DNA of 64,000 nt, taken from positions 14,204,001 to 14,268,000 of the forward strand of contig OX419762.1 of NCBI GenBank assembly GCA_948567375.1, written 5' to 3'. The translations under genes and the position numbers were made by a program. The notes under the pieces are model-generated. The model was not told the origin of the DNA and did not search any database. It worked only from the letters and a program-made list of their open reading frames with translations. Below, piece by piece: positions 57,321 to 64,000 of the stretch. Every line of letters begins with the position of its first letter. The stretch's first letter is position 1. Origin of the DNA: Lunularia cruciata. Its lineage: Eukaryota > Streptophyta > Marchantiopsida > Lunulariales > Lunulariaceae.

Positions 57321-57577
57321 AGAATAAGGTGGATGGAATTTATGGACCACCAAATCCATTTCTGCCAAACCATTGGGATTTTTGCATCCAAGTAATAACC
57401 ACACATTGTTTCACACAATTCATCATCTCATGCTTTGGGTAGGATTTTTTGCATGCAATCATCTTGTCTAAGGAACCCTTGATTCTTCCAATTGTAACTT
57501 ATGGAGAATAGTGGACATGTTGCATCTATGTGTTAATAAATTAGATAATTGAGAGTAGTGGGATAGAGTAGTAGCCA

Positions 57578-58430
57578 TGGCGGAAATACTCAATGTTATC
57601 ACTGCTATATAGCAACAAATTGAGCACCTTACTTGATTGTTGGATGAACAAGACCATCAACAACAAGAACAAGTAGAGAGAGCATTAGCTCAAGATGGAG
57701 AAGATTGACTCAAATGTCCAAAATCCAAGGTGTTTGAAGGCAAGAATCTCTTAGGCATAGTGGAGGATTTTGTATTTGATTGCAAATATTACTTTAAAGC
57801 TACCAATCTTCAAGATGAATAGAAATAGATTCTCTTGACTTCTAACCAATTGGATGGTGTGGCAAAACTTTGGTGGCAATTCTGAGTGGAGCAAGGTGAA
57901 CAAATTTTTTTTGGACCAATCTTGATATGGGTAAAATTCAAGAATGCAATACTTGGTCAATTTCAAGCTATAAATGCTACACAAGCTGCAAAAGTTAAGT
58001 TGGCGGAGTTGAAATAAATTTGCTCAATAAGGAGTTACATCACTCAATTCCAAAACATCATCATGCAAATTCTAGATAGATAAGAAGGTGAAGCTCTGGA
58101 TCGATTCATGAGAGGCTTGAAGTCGTGAACCATATTGGAGGTGACCATGTAGGAGGCACAAAATGTGGAAGAAGCCATGCAATTTGCTGAGCACTTTGAT
58201 TTCTTGGTTGCAATAACTTGGTTTTGACCTCAACCTAGACAAAACCTACCAATACACTATACACGCATGGACGAATTGGCACCAATAGAGATTGATACTC
58301 TCCAATGTAAACCAATTGGTATAGCAAATAGAGAAAGATAATGACAAAATGGTAGTTGTTTTTATTGCCACCAAGTAGGACATCGTATAGTTGAATGTCC
58401 ATTTAGGAATGGGTGACCTCAACAAGTTGC
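57578..58430 (+). pseudogene. gag of element C with zinc knuckle
   Basis: A broken frame from the ATG at 57578 reads as Ty3-type gag. VFEGKNLLGIVEDFVFDCKYYFKAT is followed by LTSNQLDGVAKLWWQF, then ILGQFQAINATQAAKVKLAEL and EGEALDRFMRGLKS. A zinc knuckle C-F-Y-C-x4-H-x4-C is intact at 58351-58401. Capsid protein would package element RNA. Stops occur at about 57611, 57632 and 57705 and later. Three of those examined (HLT*LL, ED*LKC, LKS*TI) are TGA where Arg would fit. Confidence 0.75.
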
Positions 58431-58479
58431 CTAGATGGAGTTTATGGAGCACATTGATAAGAGAAACGGAAAATCCCAC

Positions 58480-58860
58480 TAGGAGATTTTGAGCCGCATG
58501 TTGGGAACTTGATCAATTCCAATGGGATTGAAGGCTTGACATATGCAAGTTTGCATCACTTGCAAGGTATGATATCTGATCAAGGTTGTAGGATTTTGGA
58601 AATTTAGAGAATTGCATGTCCATGCAATTACCAGAGGAATTACATATTCCTATCAAGCTAGTGATTAGAAGTACATTAATGATAGCGGATGGTAGAAAGA
58701 GTTATGTATTCAATACCTCATAGTCTTTTACATTGTGGATTGGAAAGAAGTGTTTGGAGTGTACAAGGTTACTAGTGACACCTCTACACTATGATATCAT
58801 TTTAGGTTTGCCTTTGTTTGAATGTCATAAGATTCAATTTGATTGGAACCGATGAAAAAT
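58480..58860 (+). pseudogene. Protease region of element C
   Basis: Degraded aspartic-protease region. The best landmark is IILGLPLFECHKIQFDWNR at 58797-58853, matching the conserved ILGxPWL end block of retroviral-type proteases. The catalytic D-S/T-G triplet could not be read with confidence. Confidence 0.5.
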
Positions 58861-59199
58861 TCAAGTACAACACCAATGTAGGAATTTCCGATTAGGTTGT
58901 TTGGTACCTTTGAGTAAGACACTTAAGAATAGTCAATCCAAGATAGGACATTTGTTAGGAAAGGTATCATGGAGCAAGCTTTGAAGATTGATAAGTCTCT
59001 ACACATGGAGTTTGTCAATGAAGCAGCCATAGAATATGCTTTGAAGGATGATGAGTCCCTATATGGGAAGTTTGTAAGTGAAGCAATCATAGAGTAAGCT
59101 TTGGAGGAAGATAAGTCTATTTTTGTGAAGTGGATCAAGTAGATTGCACAAGGGAAATCAAAGGAGAGGCAAGAGCCTCATCAAGCAATGGTTGATCAA

Positions 59200-59800
59200 A
59201 TAGTTCAAGAGTTTGCATATGTATTTCCGGATGATCTTATTGTGGTATGGGTTTCAAGATTGAGTTATTTCCAAGGAGTACTTAAGTGAGTAGACCAATC
59301 TATTGGCTCTCACCAAAGGAGTTGGAGGAGTTACAAACAAAACTTATGGAGTTGTTGGGTAAGGATTTCATATGATATAGTACATCTCCTTGGGGAGCAC
59401 TAGTCATATTCATTCCAAAGAAGGATGGAAATACTTTTCTTTTGTATTGACTATTGTGAGCTCAATAACCAAATAGTGAAGAATGCATATTCCTTGCCTC
59501 TAATTGATGACTTGCTTGATCAATTGAGCAGAGCCCAATACTTCTCTAAGTTGGATCTTTGCAAAAACTATTGGCAAATCCCCATTGATAGGGGGATGTG
59601 CAAAAGACTACCTTTTGCACAAGGTATGGGCATTTTGAATGGAGAGTTCTACCTTTTGGGCTCACTAATGCTCTAGCAGTCTTTATGGATCAAATGCATT
59701 GGATGTTCGATGGACTATTGGATTGATAAGTGGTGGTGTTCTTGGATGATATCTTAATCCATAGCAAAGGATTAAACAAGAGGTAGAACATGTGAATCAT
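59200..59800 (+). pseudogene. Reverse transcriptase of element C
   Basis: Readable motifs in order: YWLSPKELEELQ, SPWGALVIFIPKKDG, CIDYCELNNQIVKNAYSLPLIDDL, AQYFSKLDLCKNYWQIPI, a FGLTNAxAVFMDQM-like block, then VVVFLDDILIHSK containing the catalytic Asp pair. Frameshifts at about 59430 and 59620-59660 and stops such as the TGA at 59370 break the frame. Confidence 0.8.
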
Positions 59801-59857
59801 GCACAAGATGTCCTAAGATGACTAGGGCATTGGAAATTTTACTAAAAAAAAGTCAAA

Positions 59858-60480
59858 GTGTGCCATTTGGCAAAAGGAAGTTATTTTCTTGGGTCACAAG
59901 ATCTTATTGGAGTGGATCAAGAGGAAGAGGAAAAAATCAAGGCAATTAATGATTGGCCTACTCCAAAGGATGCTATAGAAGTATGTTCATTTAATGGATT
60001 GGCCAGGTTTTACCTACGATTCATCCAATATTATGCCCATGCGATTGCACCATTGATTGATTTCTTGGAGAAGAACTTAAGCTTTCAATGGACCACCAAA
60101 CAAAAAGAAACGTTCCATAAGCTGAAACATATGGTGTCTTTAAGACCCATTCTTCAACTATATGATACTCAACTACCTTGTGTGGTTGATTTTCATGCTT
60201 CTAACTTTGCAATTGGAGTTGTGTTGCAATAGGAATTCCTAGATGGATTTCATCCTATTGCTTTTGTATCTCCTTTACTAAATATAGCTAAAAGGAATTA
60301 TTGTGCTCAAGATCAAGAACAATTATCAATATACCACCAAGATATGGAGGCACTATCTCTTGGGGAAATAATTGATCATGCATACTAATCATAAACCATT
60401 GTTGTAGACAATACACTTGGAACACATAAGTCAACATCATTGATGGGAGTAGCAACTCCAATTTTTTGACATCAAACTCA
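59858..60480 (+). pseudogene. RT connection and RNase H of element C
   Basis: A 124-residue frame has KIKAINDWPTPKDAIEV and RFYLRFIQYYAHAIAPL (connection), then FHKLKHMVSLRPILQLYD and VVDFHASNFAIGVVLQ. In the last block the first catalytic Asp of RNase H (normally DASN) reads HASN. A stop at 60233 follows directly. The rest continues in other frames to about 60480. Confidence 0.8.
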
Positions 60481-60639
60481 AGTAAAAACTAGGTTGGTTC
60501 TATGTCATTGCTAATGCCCTATCACAATGGCCTGATCTAAAGTCTCTCCCTCTCATCACGGTAGCCATGACAACGGTGCCAATTGAACCCAAGATCCAAA
60601 ACAAGTTTAGATCAACTCTTCAATAAGATCCTTTCTTCT

Positions 60640-61790
60640 AGGTGGTACATGGTCGTCTTGCAACATGCAACAAGGAGTACAACATCTTCTCCTTCAAGGA
60701 AGGTCTTCTATTCCATGAGGATCAAATTTATGTTCCAACCAAGGATGATCTTTGACTTAGCCGCCTCCAAGAAGCCCATGACTTACAAATTGTTGGTCAT
60801 ATGGGTGTGGACAAGACCTTGGGTACTTACCAATACCAATGGTGGTGGCCCAATATGACACAAGATGTTTGAGACTCTATTTGATCATGTAAGAGTTACC
60901 AATACAACAAAGCCAACAACCAAAAACCAAGTGGACTCCTTCAACCACTTCCTATTCCAACTACTCAATGAGAACACACGAGCTTGGATCTCATCACGTC
61001 CTTGCCCAAGACAAAGCAAGGTCACACAATGACCGTGGTGTTTGTGGATAAGCTTAGTAAGCAAATCCATCTTGCACCAACCTTTGATACCATAGATGCT
61101 AAAACATTTGTGTAGATATACTTTGACATTGTCTTCAAGCATCATGGGATCCCTTGTGTACTCATCTTTGATCATGATCCTCAATTCACTAGGAAATTTT
61201 GGCAAGCACTCTTCTAGATACTCATCACCAAGCTTTCTTTGTCCACTGTATATCATCCTAAAGCTGATGGACAAACTAAACTTGCAAATAGCACCTAGGG
61301 AGGATTTGCTTCATGCCTTTGTCAACACCCACCATACCAATTGGGATGAATATTTTATAGTTGTGCAGTTTGCATACAATAATACTAAACAAGCAAGTAC
61401 TAGATTCTCTCTTTTCTTCCTGAATTTTGGCCAAGATCCACTTGTTCAAGATTATTTTCTCGCTCCTCCTCCATCTCATGTCCCTCATACTTCTACCTCC
61501 TTGACCACCATATCCCAATCTCTCCAACAAGCCAAATCTCATCTCCTTGTTGTTTAGAATTGGCAGAAACAATATGCAGAACACCATTGTCATGATCTCA
61601 TATTTCAAGTCATTGATAAAGTCATGCTCTCCTTTAGTAATCTTCCCCTCCCACTTGATACCCAAGTTTGTAAATTCACCCCTAATATGACTCTTTAATG
61701 TCACCCAAATTATCTCTCTTATTGCCACTTGCCTTGCCTTATCATATGTGTATCCACCCTATCTTTCACATTTCCAAGTTGAAACCCTTT
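60640..61790 (+). pseudogene. Integrase of element C
   Basis: The zinc region spans about 60640-60920, the core about 60970-61560 and the C-terminal module about 61600-61790 (IHPIFHISKLKPF). Asp in SLDLITSLPK and Asp in IFDHDPQF are present, but the third residue of the D,D-E triad is replaced: DGQTKLANS has Lys where DGQTExxN is expected. Stops and shifts also disrupt the frame, so it is dead on two counts. Confidence 0.8.
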
Positions 61791-61839
61791 GTTCTTAACC
61801 TATCTTCTTTTTCCTCTCATGTCCTACCTCCTCCTTCTC

Positions 61840-62745
61840 CCATCCCTATCAATGATCATATCCTTGCAAATCACCACATTGAATGAGGCTATTGTAATAC
61901 TCCGAGGACAAGAGAAGAGAGAAAACACAGATTGTACACTCAAACATTCGATGCCCCAAGGGAGCACCTTCTCTTTATTATATAGACAAAGAGGATCTCC
62001 TCCAAGGAAGCTCCACCATAGGATTAGGGACACAGATAGGTGACATGTCAGCAAGCTCCACCCTTGGATTACTTACTTGGATGGGTGACTTGTCTGGTCT
62101 AGGTCCTATCTGGTTGGTCAAACAAGCTTTGACCGGAGGGAACCTTTTAGGGATTCTTCCTATGGGAATCTCATAATCACTTAAGGTACCATTGGAAAGC
62201 TCTCAACAAGACAAAGTAGGGGGGAGGGAAGGCCAGCCTTTGCTCTAATTGGGGGGGGGGGTGGGGAATCTGCACATTTTTGAGGCCTAATTCATCCGTT
62301 TAGGCCTCCGAAATTACCTTCAAAGATTTCAGGCATATTTTGGTTCCTACTCTATTAGTAGAAGTCCTTTTTTGGTGATACCTCTTTCTGATCTGTTTAG
62401 TCCATCATGTGTAACATCCTTCCAGATGTTACCAAACCAATTCTCACCTTTAAATCATATGTCTAGCTATTGGTTCTAAGGTTCTCAAGTCTATTTTGGT
62501 TTCTGCCCTATTTGTAGAAGTACTCTTTTGGTGATACTTCTATCTGATCTATTTTGACCATCATGTATAACATCATTCTAGATGTTACCAAACCGAATTT
62601 CACATCTAGATCATATGGCTAACCCTTGGTATTACAACTACCGGCAACATATAGAATACAAGGTCCTTTGGAAAGGGTATCCTCTCCATGATGCCACATG
62701 TAAACCTCCTTCTCATCTCCAAAATGTACAAATGGCCATCTAGGA
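61840..62745 (+). pseudogene. Chromodomain of element C, split by a solo LTR
   Basis: The first part (up to 61892, HILANHHIE) and the second (62640-62745, RQHIEYKVLWKGYPLHDAT, then HLQNVQMAI) are halves of one chromodomain. The uninterrupted version is in element B at 5806-5971, which serves as the empty site. The usual TWEP reads TCKP here. Confidence 0.8.
61893..62636 (-). repeat. Solo LTR, family 1, inside element C chromodomain
   Basis: 744 bp from TGTAATACTCC to GGTATTACA, with the two-unit 155-bp repeat. Flanks gctat and actac agree at three of five bases, so the target duplication is decayed or uncertain. No primer site or polypurine tract adjoins, so it is a solo LTR left by recombination between LTRs. 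Confidence 0.85.
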
Positions 62746-62786
62746 GTTTGAAGTTTCAATGGTGACAAGGACACGGTTGGGGAATA

Positions 62787-63176
62787 TGTAACAATATGGA
62801 GTTAAGCAACAAAGTTAGTAGGGCTAACAAAGTAGCAAATATGACAAATTAGTCTAGAATATTCTAGAAGTATTTAGGAAGCTTCCGAGCTAGCTTAGTT
62901 TCTATCCCAAGTAACTAGCTTTTACAAAGAAGCTTCTAGAAGCTTCCAACTAGCTTAGTTTGCAAGCCAAGTAGACGGCTTCTAAAAGGAAGCTTCTTGG
63001 TTAACTTGTCTTGCACTCCAAGAAAGTGGCTCAAAGAAGCTTCTTAAGAGCCTTGTATATTCCCTATAAATACCAGAGCCAAAGCTCATGCTAGGAATTC
63101 AAAGTTTATCCATATTGAAGTGTCTCAATATGATCTTCCATTCTCCTATTTCTCTCATTGGTCTTGGTCTTTTATA
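62787..63176 (+). repeat. 3' LTR of element C (family 2)
   Basis: Begins TGTAACAATATGG at 62787, after a short purine-rich tract (ggttggggaa), and ends TTTTATA at about 63176. A ctataaata box is at about 63062. The termini would have matched the 5' LTR before its left end was lost. Confidence 0.8.
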
Positions 63177-64000
63177 GGGACCACCAAACATTATATATAT
63201 TTTTTCAAAATGTGTACAAAGATGATTTATCTTTGATAGTTGGACATTGTTTCTTTAACTCTCTCATGTTAAAATCTCCTTAGAGTAAATTGAATTCCCA
63301 ATCTTCATCATCTTTATAGTATTTCTTATAGAGCTTGTCACAAGTGATTGTTGGAGGAAATCCTTGTCTAGATCAGATAAGAAAGGTTGCCATATAATTA
63401 AAAAACTTATTTTTTTGCATTGGTTTCTTAATATTCCCATCGTGAATTTGACTAAAGTGTTGGAGATCATCTCAATAACCTAATATCTAAGCATAATGAT
63501 AGGGAATCATCTTGAATTGGTCTTCATCACCCTTTGCTCCGTTGCTTGTGAAGGGGGATGCAGATGTGAGACCCTCTCCTTTACCGGTTATATTGGATGT
63601 TGGAATTGAAGCTACCATTTTCTCTAGCAACTCTTGACATCAAAGAGGCTGAATTGGAAAATCTTGAACTGAGTATCATCAACTTCAACACTTTTGAAGT
63701 TGAATTGAACTTGAAAACCTCCCAAAAATTTCCATCTCAATGCTCAAGAAGGCCATAGAGTTTTGGCAATAAAATTAAATTTGTGCACATATAGCTATAT
63801 GGTTTGTGTGAAAGAGGAGGCTTGTTTATGTGTTTCACACATGGCTTGTTTAATCAATCATTAGTGTTCAAACCCTCTTCTCTTTGATCATGCAACACTC
63901 TTGTCATCACACCACACACATTTAAGAGGGAAAATTTTACATATAAAAAAATGTGCATGATATTTTATTGCTTCTTCTGTTCCTTCCACATGGTAATGTA
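63177..64000. other. No gene recognised
   Basis: AT-rich DNA beyond element C. A 68-residue minus-strand frame at 63470-63264 has no recognised motif. Confidence 0.4.

Larger units (their letters stand above)
57037..63176 (+). mobile_element. Gypsy chromovirus C, near full length but inactive
   Basis: The order is 5' LTR remnant, primer site, gag with zinc knuckle, protease, RT, RNase H, integrase, chromodomain and 3' LTR, all on the plus strand as in chromoviruses. Stop codons and shifts occur in every domain. Several TGA stops sit where CGA (Arg) is expected, pointing to CpG decay. The 5' LTR begins inside the LTR body, next to an inverted family 1 LTR, so its left end was lost. A solo LTR (61893-62636) splits the chromodomain. 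Confidence 0.85.

Overview
The window is plant nuclear DNA, and its best match is a bryophyte, probably a liverwort related to Marchantia. The reason is a pair of resistance-type genes that join an alpha/beta-hydrolase domain to NB-ARC and LRR domains. That architecture (HNL) has been described from liverworts. Spliced genes with GT-AG introns, chromodomain Ty3/gypsy elements with initiator-Met-tRNA-type primer sites, nuclear 18S/ITS1 fragments and a GPI-anchored lipid-transfer protein gene all fit. No bacterial-type operons, CRISPR arrays or tRNA genes were recognised.

Layout. 1-3268: the 5' LTR end of a decayed Ty3/gypsy element (A, minus strand), inserted into a second decayed gypsy chromovirus (B, plus strand, 3269-6522). 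6523-10160: an unclear gag-like relic, then a broken LRR fragment of the resistance-gene family and AT-rich flank. 10165-29508: the core of the window, a tandem segmental duplication. Each unit holds one HNL gene on the minus strand and then an 18S/ITS1 rDNA relic. Gene copy 2 (19869-25748) looks intact across the exons that can be modelled. Copy 1 (11053-16204) lacks about 690 nt of the LRR exon and ends in a shifted frame. 29509-42500: AT-rich repeat-filled DNA with several LTRs of the element A family, pieces of another gypsy lineage, a second decayed LRR fragment and a large inverted repeat. 42500-43210: a relic of a PIF/Harbinger-like transposase. 45230-52900: lower-repeat DNA holding a clean seven-exon gene for a two-domain, GPI-anchored nonspecific lipid-transfer protein (47249-49530, minus). 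56639-63176: a nearly full-length but inactivated gypsy chromovirus (C, plus) from LTR remnant through PBS, gag, protease, RT, RNase H, integrase and chromodomain to 3' LTR, with a solo LTR of family A inserted in its chromodomain.

How the parts relate. The HNL genes are presumed intracellular immune receptors: the hydrolase is the N-terminal module, NB-ARC the switch, and the LRR the sensor and the part that differs most between copies. The lipid-transfer protein would act at the cell surface and has no visible link to them. The rest is mobile-element debris whose nesting gives a relative order of events: B before A, and C before the solo LTR inside it. Four dispersed copies of the resistance-gene 3' end show that this gene family has been repeatedly duplicated and broken.

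Limits. Exon junctions were read by eye from GT-AG sites and reading phase. The first exon(s) of the HNL genes were not found. No similarity search was run, and family names rest on recognised motifs. I found no coherent new multigene system. The most notable content is the HNL pair and its uneven divergence.
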